Notes: generated by a model from the letters alone, not told the origin. 64,000 bases of DNA from Scytonema tolypothrichoides VB-61278 (GCF_000828085.3 NZ_JXCA02000002.1:533684-597683), one strand, 5' to 3'. Counted from the first letter of the stretch, positions 36,198-45,903 are shown. Numbers and translations are program-made.

Positions 36198-37643
36198 GTG
36201 GAATTTTTGTCGGATTCTGTTGTGTTATCACGTATGCAGTTTGCCCTAACTGCATTATTCCATATGCTCTGGCCCGTCTTAACGACAGGTATGGGAATTT
36301 ATCTGGTTATTGTTGAGGGAGTCTGGCTGAAGACTCGTAATCCAGATTACTACCTTCATGCTCGCTTTTGGGCTAAGTTTTACGTCTTGAACTTTGGTAT
36401 TGGCGTGGCAACTGGTATCCCAATGGAGTTTCAGTTCGGTACTAATTGGTCACACTTTTCGGAAGCAGCTGGTAACTTTTTTGGCAGTGTGATTGGGTTT
36501 GAAGCTTCTTGGGCATTTATGCTGGAAGCCGCTTTCTTGGGTATTATGCTGTTTGGTTGGGAACGCGTCAATCCTATAATTCACTATGTTTCCACCATCC
36601 TGGTTGCAGTTGGTGCAAACTTATCAACTCTGTGGATTTTAACTGCAAACTCTTGGATGCAAACTCCAGCAGGTGTGGAACTTGTCAATGGCAAGTTTAT
36701 TGTTCATGATTACTTTGCGGCGATCGCCAACCCCTTCATGAAGAACAGTGTCCTCCATATGTTCTTTGCCACATTGGAGACTTCTTTGTTTGTCATTGGT
36801 GGGATTAGCGCTTGGTATATTCTCAATCGTCGTCATGAAGCTTTCTTTTCTAAGTCTTTGAAGATTGCTTTGGCTGCGGCGATCGCCGTTGCACCATTGC
36901 AGATTTACATCGGGCATTTGAGTGGTGAACAAGTCTATCACTACCAGCCTTCAAAACTTGCTGCAATGGAGGCGCAGTGGGAAACGACACCTGCTGGACA
37001 ATCTGCGGATTGGAGTTTGCTAGCAATACCCAACGACAAAGCACAGAAGAATGACTGGGAAATTACCGTTCCCAACGCCCTTGGATATATTCTGGAATTT
37101 AAGCAAAAACTCACATACCCAGTACGCGGCTTGAATGAGTGGAAACCAGAAGACCGTCCTCACATGATTGGTTTGATTTACTACGCTTTCCGGATCATGA
37201 TTGGGATTGGGTTTTTCTTCGCCGGATTGATGCTACTAAGTGTTTTGCAATGGTTACGTGGTAAACTTTCGGCAGAGAATATTGCTCAACAGCGTTGGTT
37301 GATGCGTGCGTGGGTTTTTGCTGCTCCTTTAGGATACATCGCCGTAGACTCTGGCTGGATTGTGCGTTGTGTTGGACGACAGCCGTGGATTGTCTACGGA
37401 CAGATTCGCACGGTTGATGGAGCATCCAATTTACCTGCTAGCAATGTCTTAGTTTCACTCACTAGCTTTGCTGTTGTCTACAGTATTTTGTTTGTTGGGG
37501 TTTTGTACTTTGGTAGCCGCATTATTCGTAGAGGTCCAAATTTAGAACTCCCAGTACCAGGTGTTGAACCTGATAGACCGGCTGTGGATACAACTCCAGC
37601 AGAGTTTGTGCCAGACGAACGTCCAGTTGAAGCACAACAATAA
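36198..37643 (+). CDS. cydA: Cytochrome bd-type quinol oxidase subunit I
   Basis: 481 residues, GTG start with AGGGGG eight bases upstream. Multi-helix membrane protein that oxidises plastoquinol and reduces O2. Likely heme ligands: His22 in LTALFHMLWP, the His in NSVLHMFFA, the Met in YAFRIMIGIG; FEASWAFMLEA keeps the two conserved Glu. In the C-terminal signature the residue three before Arg of GRQPW is Cys (GWIVRCVGRQPW), where E. coli CydA has Glu445, the heme b595 ligand. The short region between helices 6 and 7 resembles the cyanide-insensitive subgroup. Operon with cydB. In heterocystous species such oxidases help remove O2 from nitrogenase. Confidence 0.95.
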   Translation: MEFLSDSVVLSRMQFALTALFHMLWPVLTTGMGIYLVIVEGVWLKTRNPDYYLHARFWAKFYVLNFGIGVATGIPMEFQFGTNWSHFSEAAGNFFGSVIGFEASWAFMLEAAFLGIMLFGWERVNPIIHYVSTILVAVGANLSTLWILTANSWMQTPAGVELVNGKFIVHDYFAAIANPFMKNSVLHMFFATLETSLFVIGGISAWYILNRRHEAFFSKSLKIALAAAIAVAPLQIYIGHLSGEQVYHYQPSKLAAMEAQWETTPAGQSADWSLLAIPNDKAQKNDWEITVPNALGYILEFKQKLTYPVRGLNEWKPEDRPHMIGLIYYAFRIMIGIGFFFAGLMLLSVLQWLRGKLSAENIAQQRWLMRAWVFAAPLGYIAVDSGWIVRCVGRQPWIVYGQIRTVDGASNLPASNVLVSLTSFAVVYSILFVGVLYFGSRIIRRGPNLELPVPGVEPDRPAVDTTPAEFVPDERPVEAQQ

Positions 37644-37758
37644 ATAAAATTCAAAATTTCAAATCATGAATTCAAAAATTTTTGAATTTTGAATTTTGAA
37701 TTTGAGAATTGACACATTTAGGATGCTCTCAACAATGTAAATATTCTCTTGAGGTTGT

Positions 37759-38772
37759 ATGGAGACGCTAGAGTATTTTCTGCCCCAGGTATGGTTTGTC
37801 GTTTTAGCCCTATTTTTGTTGCTCTATGTGATGCTAGATGGATTTGACTTAGGGGTAGGTATCTTATCTCTAACTTCAAAAGATGAAGAACGCCGTGGCA
37901 TTTTAATGACGAGCTTAAGCAACATTTGGGATGCTAATGAAACTTGGTTAGTTCTGATGGGAGGAGGTCTTTTTGGAGCATTTCCGCTCGCTTATGGCAC
38001 AATTCTCAATGCGCTTTACATCCCAATTTTTGTTATGATATTTGGGTTTATATTTCGGGCTGTAGCGTTTGAGTTTCGGGAGCTATCAAACCGAAAATTC
38101 TTTTGGAATTTTGCCTTTGGTGCTGGGAGTTTCGTTGCAGCCCTCGGTCAAGGTTTCGCCCTTGGTGCTGTGTTAAAAGGGATTGCTGTTGATGAAACGG
38201 GTCACTTTATTGGGACATCTTGGGATTGGTTAAGTTGGCAGTCTGTACTGGTGGCTCTGACTTTAATTCAAGCATATGTCCTTATTGGCTCAACTTATCT
38301 CGTTTGGAAAACGACAGGGGAGTTGCAAACAACTCATTACAAAACTGCTAAAATTGCAGCTTGGACAACATTAATTGGTGCCATTTTCATCACAATTGCG
38401 ACACCAATATTTTATGAAAGTGCAAGAACTCGCTTGTTTCAACAGCCACTTGTTTACATATTTGCTGTTATTCCAATATTGGGAGTTTTGCTTATTTGGC
38501 AACTTCTCCAAAGCTTGAATCGCCAAGAAGAAAGAGCGCCTTTCTTGTGGACAATTCTTCTTTTCGTTCTCACATTTTTCGGACTGGGGTTGATTGTTTT
38601 CCCCTATATCATTCCAGTGAAGATTACCATCTATGAAGCATCTGCTGACCCCAGTTCGCTTGTCATTATGATTATCTTCATTGGCTTCCTTATCCCCGTG
38701 ATGCTGTTTTATAACCTTTATCAGTACATTGTTTTCCGGGGAAAAGTGACTGGCGGTCATTACGAGGGTTAA
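37759..38772 (+). CDS. cydB: Cytochrome bd-type quinol oxidase subunit II
   Basis: 337 residues, starting METLEYFLPQVWFVVLALFLLLYVMLDGFDLGVG in outline: the family motif is YVMLDGFDLGVGIL at ~24-37, followed by ANETWLVLMGGGLFGAFPLAY. About eight to nine transmembrane helices. Separated from cydA by 115 bases holding AAATTCA-type tandem repeats (37647-37703). A terminator-like hairpin lies 190 bases downstream. Confidence 0.95.
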   Translation: METLEYFLPQVWFVVLALFLLLYVMLDGFDLGVGILSLTSKDEERRGILMTSLSNIWDANETWLVLMGGGLFGAFPLAYGTILNALYIPIFVMIFGFIFRAVAFEFRELSNRKFFWNFAFGAGSFVAALGQGFALGAVLKGIAVDETGHFIGTSWDWLSWQSVLVALTLIQAYVLIGSTYLVWKTTGELQTTHYKTAKIAAWTTLIGAIFITIATPIFYESARTRLFQQPLVYIFAVIPILGVLLIWQLLQSLNRQEERAPFLWTILLFVLTFFGLGLIVFPYIIPVKITIYEASADPSSLVIMIIFIGFLIPVMLFYNLYQYIVFRGKVTGGHYEG

Positions 38773-38786
38773 CACAATACAGTTCG

Positions 38787-38920
38787 GTTAACTCAGATCT
38801 TGCAGCATTCTCAATAATCGGGAGGCTGAGCCTCTCAACCCTCGTTCCTGGGCTGCAGCCTGGGAAGCAGATATCGAGGCTCTGCCTCATTGTTGATACT
38901 GGTGCAAGATCTCAGGTTAA
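38787..38920. mobile_element. MITE-like element downstream of cydB
   Basis: 134 bases with long inverted ends: GTTAACTCAGATCTTGCAGC on the left and CTGGTGCAAGATCTCAGGTTAAC (given in part: GTGCAAGATCTCAGGTTAAC) on the right. The inside has a CCTGGGCTGCAGCCTGGG palindrome. Best preserved member of its family in the window. The rest of the 440-base cydB-Nif11 gap shows only a terminator and AT-rich leader sequence. Confidence 0.7.
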
Positions 38921-38959
38921 CGGGTAGCCGTCACCTGCAAGGGTGTGATTACATATACC

Positions 38960-38983
38960 AAGCCTGCTTTGGCAGGCTTTTTT
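38960..38983 (+). terminator. Rho-independent terminator
   Basis: AAGCCTGC, loop TTTG, GCAGGCTT and then a T-run: an eight-pair stem followed by TTTT. It is on the plus strand after cydAB, past the inserted element, and probably ends that operon. Confidence 0.75.
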
Positions 38984-39212
38984 ATACCAGCGCAGTCACT
39001 CGCGTTGAACCTTTGGCTCATCTCATTCATCCTCGATTTCACCCTAACATGAACTTATATTTTTTTTTCAAAATCAATAATACATTTTCCTCTTGAGTTC
39101 AAGATTGAGGTGTATAACTTTAGTTAATGGCTCGTTTATTGAAGTTGACGTTCGGGAGAGGAGTTAAATTACTACATTCGACTCTGATATTTAAAACAGG
39201 AGATAGACTGTT

Positions 39213-39446
39213 ATGACACAAACAAATGCTGCCGAACTTTTCAAAGCTGTTAAAAAAGATCAGGTATTAAAAGAAAGACTCAAAGCAGCAACTAATCCAG
39301 AAGCCTTCATCAAGATTGCTAAAGAGCGTGGCTATGACTTCACAGTCGAAGAACTACTGACTGAGATCAGTAAATTGTCTGAAGAAGAGTTGGCAGGAAT
39401 TGTCAATCCAGGGGTGGCACCTAGATCACACATTTATCCTAGGTAG
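39213..39446 (+). CDS. Orphan Nif11-type leader peptide (possible RiPP precursor)
   Basis: 77 residues, ATG with AGGAG about 11 bases upstream. Residues ~5-58 match the Nif11 pattern: ELFKAVKKDQVLKERLKAA, then AFIKIAKERGYDFTVEELL and ISKLSEEELAG. Nif11 domains serve as leader peptides for ribosomal natural products. The tail after ELAG is IVNPGVAPRSHIYPR, short, basic, with Pro, Ser, His and Tyr but no Cys. No modifying enzyme, protease or exporter is next to it, so maturation would need enzymes elsewhere. It could also be a non-RiPP member of the family. Confidence 0.75.
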   Translation: MTQTNAAELFKAVKKDQVLKERLKAATNPEAFIKIAKERGYDFTVEELLTEISKLSEEELAGIVNPGVAPRSHIYPR

Positions 39447-40789
<1,343 letters not shown>

Positions 40790-40917
40790 GAAAATAGTGC
40801 GTTTTCGTTCGTGGCGATACTTCATATCACACCTGTCGTCAAAATCTTCCACACTTGAAGTAGAAATACTCTAAATCCTATTGCTATCCTATCTCTAGGG
40901 ATTGAGGAAATTGAGTC

Positions 40918-41120
40918 ATGTTGAAAGTTTTTGCTGACAGGGGTGGTACATTCACTAGTTTTGTTGCTGTTACTAATAATCAGGCGTTAAGCGTAGCTCT
41001 ACCGTAGATCATTGCAGACAGACTCTGGTGAACATCATGAACGTTTTTTCATTGTTCTCTTTCCTAAAACAGCTTTAGGTAAGTTAACTTATCCTACTAC
41101 AGACTATAAACTTTTATCTG
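40918..41120 (+). pseudogene. Broken 5' fragment of an oxoprolinase/hydantoinase gene
   Basis: Starts MLKVFADRGGTFTSFVAVTNNQA like the intact gene at 42013, but a ~22-base insertion brings an in-frame TAG after 29 codons. Similarity to the intact gene continues to about 41120, then stops. Upstream non-coding DNA is also duplicated (about 40830-40917 matches 41925-42012, including GAAATACTCTAAATCC and GAGGAAATTGAGTC). A segmental duplicate of promoter plus gene start, now decayed. Confidence 0.85.
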
Positions 41121-41426
41121 AGCGTGTTTTCGAGATTCTGGTTTCGCCTTCACCACAATCTGCACATCACAACCTAAAGCATTCAAAAATCGGAAAAGTC
41201 GTTCTGTTGAAAAACCTGATAGTTTTCCCCTCATTAGGGCAGAAATCTTAGGTTGATCCACTCCTAAAAGTTCCGCAGCTTCACTTTGAGTCATGTCTTG
41301 TTTGGTGATGATTTCGCTAATTTGACGTGCAAGTTCCGCTTTAACAAGTAGCTCATCAGGATTAGCTAGACCTAAATCTGCAAAAATATTACCACTACTT
41401 GCTTTGACGTTGATTTCCTCAGTCAT
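41097..41426 (-). CDS. HigA-like XRE-family antitoxin
   Basis: 109 residues. A helix-turn-helix is evident in QDMTQSEAAELLGVDQPKISALMRG (parts: MTQSEAAELLGV, DQPKISALMRG). It should neutralise the upstream toxin and repress the pair. Its start overlaps the toxin's 3' end by eight bases. The last few codons extend into the decayed oxoprolinase copy on the opposite strand, so the C-terminus (AQIKVYSL) may not be ancestral. Confidence 0.85.
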   Translation of the reverse strand: MTEEINVKASSGNIFADLGLANPDELLVKAELARQISEIITKQDMTQSEAAELLGVDQPKISALMRGKLSGFSTERLFRFLNALGCDVQIVVKAKPESRKHAQIKVYSL

Positions 41427-41808
41427 TTTTCTCTTCCTTTTGCTTGGCGCTATAGTTCTGGGCGTGATGTTCTTTTGCTCGTTTGAATCTTGCTTCGATT
41501 AGTTCGATGTCTTGCTTTGGCGTAGCTATACCGTGCTTTGATTTTTTCTCAAACGCGTGTAAAACATAAACCACGCCTTCCAATTTCACTGTGTAAACGG
41601 CTCTGTAAGTATCGCCATCAAAGTCTTCTACAACTTCCAATACTCCAGCACCTTTAAATCCTTTAAGCGGTTTTGCAGAATTATGCTTCTCGCCACACTG
41701 AGCTAAATAAAGAGCGTAACCCATCACCTGCTGAACTTCTTCTGGAAACTCTCTCAAATCATCAAGCGAGCTTCCAACCCACTCAACTGGTTTTAATGAA
41801 AAACTCAT
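41419..41808 (-). CDS. HigB/RelE-like (phage Gp49 type) toxin
   Basis: 129 residues. The family pattern is visible: LKPVEWVGSSLDDLREFPEEVQ, KPLKGFKGAGVLEVVEDFDGDTYRAVYTVKLEG (in parts), VLHAFEKKSKHGIATPKQDI. Such proteins are mRNA interferases. The toxin gene comes first, as in higBA loci, with the antitoxin overlapping its end. Charged tail of ~25 residues. Likely a chromosomal type II toxin-antitoxin module. Confidence 0.88.
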   Translation of the reverse strand: MSFSLKPVEWVGSSLDDLREFPEEVQQVMGYALYLAQCGEKHNSAKPLKGFKGAGVLEVVEDFDGDTYRAVYTVKLEGVVYVLHAFEKKSKHGIATPKQDIELIEARFKRAKEHHAQNYSAKQKEEKND

Positions 41809-42012
41809 ATTTATAGTATGCTAGTTTTGGCATATTTTGTCAATGATACATCTTAAGTGAGTTTTGCACGAGATTACAGCAACTCTTGCATCGCCTCTAA
41901 TAGTCCTAAGACTTATCAAATTCCACACCTGTCGTAAAATATTGCACACCCGAAGTAGAAATACTCTAAATCCCCTTGTTATCCTACCTCTAGGTATTGA
42001 GGAAATTGAGTC

Positions 42013-44277
42013 ATGTTGAAAGTTTTTGCTGACCGTGGTGGTACATTCACAGATATTGTTGCTGTTACTAATAATCAGGCAATCATAGACAGACTCTCAA
42101 AACATCCCAAACGTTTTTTAATTGTCCCTCTTCCTAAGGGGCAATGGGTAGTAGTCTATAAACTACTCTCAGAAAATCCCGAACAATATCAAGATGCAGT
42201 CATCCAAGGCATTCGAGATATCATGGATATTTCAGGTAATGAACCCATTCCAACTGAAGCAATAGAAGTGGTAAAAATGGGGACAACAGTAGCAACAAAT
42301 GCACTGTTAGAAAGAAATGGAGACCGAGTTGCACTTCTGATTACCAAAGGATTTAAAGATGCGCTTTTGATTGGTTACCAAAACCGTCCTGACATCTTTG
42401 CCCGTCACATCATTTTACCAACCATGCTTTATGAGCAGGTGATTGAGGTTTCGGAACGCTATGACGCTAACGGAAAAGAATTAACTCCCGTAAATATTGA
42501 ACAAGTCAAAAACGACTTACAAACACTATTCAACACAGGAATTCGTAGTTGTGCGATTGTTTTTATGCATGGCGATCGCTACCCCCACCACGAACAACAA
42601 GTCTCCCAACTCGCTTTAACAATCGGATTTACACAAATCTCCGTATCCCATCAAGTGAGTCCTTTAATGAAGTTGGTTAGTCGGGGGGATACAACAGTCG
42701 TAGATGCTTATTTAACTCCTATTTTGCGTCGCTATGTCAACCAAGTAGCTAGTCATCTACCTGGAGTTAGATTAATGTTCATGAAATCTGACGGAGGTTT
42801 AGTTGCAGCCGAACAATTTCAAGGAAAAGATAGTATTTTGAGTGGTCCTGCTGGGGGAATTGTCGGTGCAGTACAAACTAGCAAAAGAGCAGGTTTTGAG
42901 TTAGTTATTACCTTTGATATGGGAGGGACAAGTACAGATGTTGCCCATTTTAAGGGAGAGTATGAACGACAATTAGATTCGGAGATTGCTGGGGTGAGAA
43001 TGCGAGTTCCTGTTCTAGCTATTCATACAATCGCTGCTGGAGGCGGTTCAATTCTATTTTTTGATGGTTCTAGTTATCGCGTCGGACCTGCTTCTGCTGG
43101 TTCAAATCCTGGACCAGCTTGCTATCGTCGTGGTGGTCCTTTGGCGGTCACGGATGCTAATGTCATGTTAGGTAAAATTCATCCCCAATATTTTCCTTCT
43201 GTCTTTGGATTAGATGGCAATTTGCCTTTAGATAAAGATATTGTCACTCAAAAATTTACACAATTAGCTCAAGAAATTTCAGCAGTTACAGGAAACACTC
43301 CCACTCCTGAACAAGTAGCGGCTGGATTTATTGCGATCGCTGTAAATAATATGGCAAATGCGATCAAAAAAATTAGTCTACAACGAGGGTATGATGTTAC
43401 CGAATATGTCCTTTGTTGTTTTGGAGGAGCAGGAGGACAAGTTGCTTGTTTAATTGCTGATACTTTGGGGATGAAAAAGATATTTCTTCACCCTTATGCT
43501 GGAGTTCTTTCTGCTTATGGAATGGGATTAGCTGATGTCCGGGCGACAAGAATTGGAGGAGTAGAAAAACCTCTCACCCAAGCATTAATTCCTCAACTGG
43601 TGGAGTTAATGGAGTTTTTAGAAACCCAAGCAAGAAGTGAACTATCCCTTCCCAACCCTCTTACCCCCCTCTATCCCACGCCAGGTGCTACAAGTCGGCA
43701 CAGCCGGACGCCAGATACCTCTGTCGGGAAACCCTCCTACAGTACTGGCGCAGCAACGCACTGTCCCCCCTTGCCAAGGGGGGATGAAAGGGGGGTGCCC
43801 GATAGGGCGGGTGGGGTTGAAGCAAATTCTGAAGAGGAAATAGTCCGAAAAGTAAATTTAAAATACGAGGGAACTAACTCTACCTTGACTGTTGATTTTA
43901 CCTCGGATGCGGCAGTGATGCGACAAGACTTTGAGGCTGAACATAAATCTCGTTATGGTTTCATTCAATTAGAAAAAACCTTAATTGTTGAATCAGCAAG
44001 TCTGGAAGTCATTCAGAAAATGGATACTCCAGAAGAATCCTTAATAACTTGTACTCGTTCTATCGATGAACCCCCCGCTTTTGTGGAGACAGTGAGAATG
44101 TTTACTGCTGACAAATGGCATGATACTCCTGTTTATCGACGAGAATATTTACAACCGGAAGATAGTATTAGTGGACCTGCAATTATTGTAGAAAAAATTA
44201 GCACGATTGTAGTTGAACCATTATGGGAAGCAAGGTTAACTGAACGTAATCATTTGATATTGCAACGTCAAAATTGA
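42013..44277 (+). CDS. Hydantoinase/5-oxoprolinase A-type ATPase subunit, with repeat insertion
   Basis: 754 residues. HyuA-type ATPase: N-terminal FADRGGTFTDIVAV, MGTTVATNALLERNG, the core FDMGGTSTDVAHF, AAGGGSILFFDG, and CCFGGAGGQVA. It hydrolyses cyclic amides such as 5-oxoproline together with a HyuB-type part. Residues ~545-602 are a repeat-encoded insertion (Pro/Thr/Gly-rich) between LETQARSEL and EANSEEEIV. The protein ends just where fused cyanobacterial oxoprolinases would pass into the B half, and no hyuB follows, so it may be truncated. Preceded by the decayed partial copy and the toxin-antitoxin pair. Confidence 0.85.
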   Translation: MLKVFADRGGTFTDIVAVTNNQAIIDRLSKHPKRFLIVPLPKGQWVVVYKLLSENPEQYQDAVIQGIRDIMDISGNEPIPTEAIEVVKMGTTVATNALLERNGDRVALLITKGFKDALLIGYQNRPDIFARHIILPTMLYEQVIEVSERYDANGKELTPVNIEQVKNDLQTLFNTGIRSCAIVFMHGDRYPHHEQQVSQLALTIGFTQISVSHQVSPLMKLVSRGDTTVVDAYLTPILRRYVNQVASHLPGVRLMFMKSDGGLVAAEQFQGKDSILSGPAGGIVGAVQTSKRAGFELVITFDMGGTSTDVAHFKGEYERQLDSEIAGVRMRVPVLAIHTIAAGGGSILFFDGSSYRVGPASAGSNPGPACYRRGGPLAVTDANVMLGKIHPQYFPSVFGLDGNLPLDKDIVTQKFTQLAQEISAVTGNTPTPEQVAAGFIAIAVNNMANAIKKISLQRGYDVTEYVLCCFGGAGGQVACLIADTLGMKKIFLHPYAGVLSAYGMGLADVRATRIGGVEKPLTQALIPQLVELMEFLETQARSELSLPNPLTPLYPTPGATSRHSRTPDTSVGKPSYSTGAATHCPPLPRGDERGVPDRAGGVEANSEEEIVRKVNLKYEGTNSTLTVDFTSDAAVMRQDFEAEHKSRYGFIQLEKTLIVESASLEVIQKMDTPEESLITCTRSIDEPPAFVETVRMFTADKWHDTPVYRREYLQPEDSISGPAIIVEKISTIVVEPLWEARLTERNHLILQRQN
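43645..43818. repeat. Dispersed repeat inserted in frame inside the oxoprolinase gene
   Basis: Carries ACGCCAGGTGCTACAAGTCGG, CGCCAGATACCTCTGTCGGG and CCTCCTACAGTACTGGCG, the same consensus as in hypF and the hupS-hupL spacer, plus CCCCTTGCCAAGGGGGG. About 58 codons are added without breaking the frame. Confidence 0.85.
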
Positions 44278-44943
44278 TTAATTCATATCTTGCACCTCCT
44301 AAGAAACACAGGGAACAGGGAACTCTTAACAGGGAACAGGGAAAGAGTGTTTCTTTCATATGTTACTAGCGGTTAAGAGCGCTAGTCAGAGGCTCATATC
44401 TTGCATCCATTCTGCCAGAACTTGTTCCCAGGCTAAGCCTGGGAACGATAAATCGAGGTTCTGCCTCTGATTGAAAATAGACAAGATTGCAAAAGTGAGA
44501 TTTTAAGAGGTTCTATTAAGAGTTCAGCGTTAAGAGTTCGCTACTTCTGCTATGAAGTCTAATAGTGCAAGATCTCAGCTATAAAACACGAGGTTTTTGA
44601 TGACATTTGAGGGATATTCGCTCGTGCATCTCTGTATATATTTATGTCAAAACAATTACTAGACCTCTCCAAAATGATTTTTAGTGCAAGCGCGGGGTAT
44701 TGGTTTCATAGCCATTTTTGGAGAGGTCTACTGAATGAAAAAGCGATAATAAACTTGACACAAAATCCCAGGTTCAGAAAACCCTCTATTATCAAGCATT
44801 TTGATGCTTAATGTTAAAATTATTATCTGTTTTGCTAAACAAGTGGCCGGATATCGGTAGAATTCTGTCTCGTAACAAATTAGGCAATTACGCGGTTCAG
44901 TTTTTGAGCCTAATACCACTCATAATTCCCAGGAACAGTAAAA
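44278..44943. other. Repeat-rich gap after the oxoprolinase gene
   Basis: No gene. Contains AACAGGGAAC tandem pieces (44310-44340), a TIR element (44391-44580; ends GGCTCATATCTTGCATCC and GTGCAAGATCTCAGC; inner GTTCCCAGGCTAAGCCTGGG palindrome), and a separate inverted repeat (AGACCTCTCCAAAAT at 44661 and ATTTTTGGAGAGGTCT at 44714). The final ~200 bases are the leader of the small-peptide gene. Confidence 0.7.
44391..44580. mobile_element. MITE-like element with inverted ends
   Basis: About 190 bases, ends related to those of the elements at 16593, 31308 and 38787. It includes two TTAAGAGTTC repeats (about 44515 and 44531). Non-coding. Confidence 0.55.
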
Positions 44944-45246
44944 ATGAACGCAAACAAAATAAACTCTAACGGCAGATTTGAAATAAATGACCTGATTGAT
45001 GATGCCGTGAAGAATGCAGTGGCACGACGCAGTCAAGTTATAGATTCAGAAGATGCCTTGTTAGTTTTAGCCCAAACAGAAGCGCAAAGCATTCTGGGTG
45101 GTGCGGTAGCAATTACCGAATCTAAGATTTCGCCGCTTATAACTGGTAAGATAGTAGCTCCCGAACCAACTCCCAAACCACCTATTAAACCTATTTGTCC
45201 GCCGATTGTACTTGGGCTAATTGCTGTTGACAACCCAATAGCATAA
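44944..45246 (+). CDS. Small peptide with precursor-like layout, paired with a Cys-rich protein
   Basis: 100 residues. A charged, helical N-terminal half (FEINDLIDDAVKNAVARRSQ, SEDALLVLAQTEAQSILGG) is followed by a Gly-Gly and then a Pro/Ile-rich tail (TPKPPIKPICPPIVLGL). The layout of helical leader, GG and a distinct tail is like that of exported or modified peptide precursors, but this is resemblance only. It is followed after 41 bases by the Cys-rich protein gene. No family recognised with certainty. Confidence 0.6.
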   Translation: MNANKINSNGRFEINDLIDDAVKNAVARRSQVIDSEDALLVLAQTEAQSILGGAVAITESKISPLITGKIVAPEPTPKPPIKPICPPIVLGLIAVDNPIA

Positions 45247-45287
45247 TATTCGAGCCTTAACAAAGATACTCTTGGCTGGAGGTTCGA

Positions 45288-45728
45288 TTGATAGAAAAAA
45301 TTGCTACTGAGAATACTACACTTTGCCCCAGCGCTAGACCAGAATCAGCAGATAGTGTTGTTTTCGGTGTCGTCAGTGGGACGGTGGCACAACCCCGTAT
45401 AGCTTATCTGAAGCAGCCGCAGCCTGTCACGGATGAACTAATAGCAAAGTCTAGCCCTGCTACACCAGCAGAAATTTTTCGGACAGCAGCACCCTGCGCC
45501 GAGTCAGGTTGTATGCATTTTAATGGAAAAGATTGTCGTTTGGCACAACGAATTGTAGAGAATTTATCTGTAGTCGCTGAGGAACTCCCACCCTGTTCTA
45601 TCCGCCGAAATTGTCGTTGGTGGCAACAGGAAGGCAAGACAGCTTGTATGCGTTGTCCGCAAGTTGTTACAGATAACTACAACCCGTCTCAACTTATGCG
45701 AGAGGTGGCGACACCAACTGCCCTTTAG
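45288..45728 (+). CDS. Cysteine-rich cyanobacterial protein of unknown function (TTG start)
   Basis: 146 residues. TTG 45288 is chosen because GGAGG ends five bases upstream and no ATG is near. The N-terminal half is Pro/Ala/Ser-rich and probably disordered. The C-terminal half has eight spaced cysteines: PCAESGCMHFNGKDC, LPPCSIRRNC, ACMRCPQV, with CRWWQQEG between. The spacing suggests a metal or iron-sulfur site. Forms a two-gene unit with the peptide gene upstream. I believe similar proteins exist in other cyanobacteria, but I cannot name a function. Confidence 0.65.
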   Translation: MIEKIATENTTLCPSARPESADSVVFGVVSGTVAQPRIAYLKQPQPVTDELIAKSSPATPAEIFRTAAPCAESGCMHFNGKDCRLAQRIVENLSVVAEELPPCSIRRNCRWWQQEGKTACMRCPQVVTDNYNPSQLMREVATPTAL

Positions 45729-45770
45729 GCAAAGCTTCCATCTGTAATTAAGTCATTTGACACTCACTTT

Positions 45771-45795
45771 GCCCTATGTCTTTCGGACATAGGGC
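45771..45795. terminator. Hairpin between convergent genes
   Basis: GCCCTATGTC, loop TTTCG, GACATAGGGC: a perfect ten-pair stem 43 bases past the Cys-rich gene. It is followed on the other side by an AAATTCA-type tandem repeat (45834-45868). Probably a terminator, bidirectional in principle, since the NifU-like gene converges on it. Confidence 0.55.
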
Positions 45796-45903
45796 TTACA
45801 GTGGCGGTACACACCGCTCCCACTAATTGTCTTTAATTTTGAATTTTGAATTTTGAATTTTGAATTTGAGCGAAGCGAGTGACGGGTGCTGATCACCAAC
45901 TCC

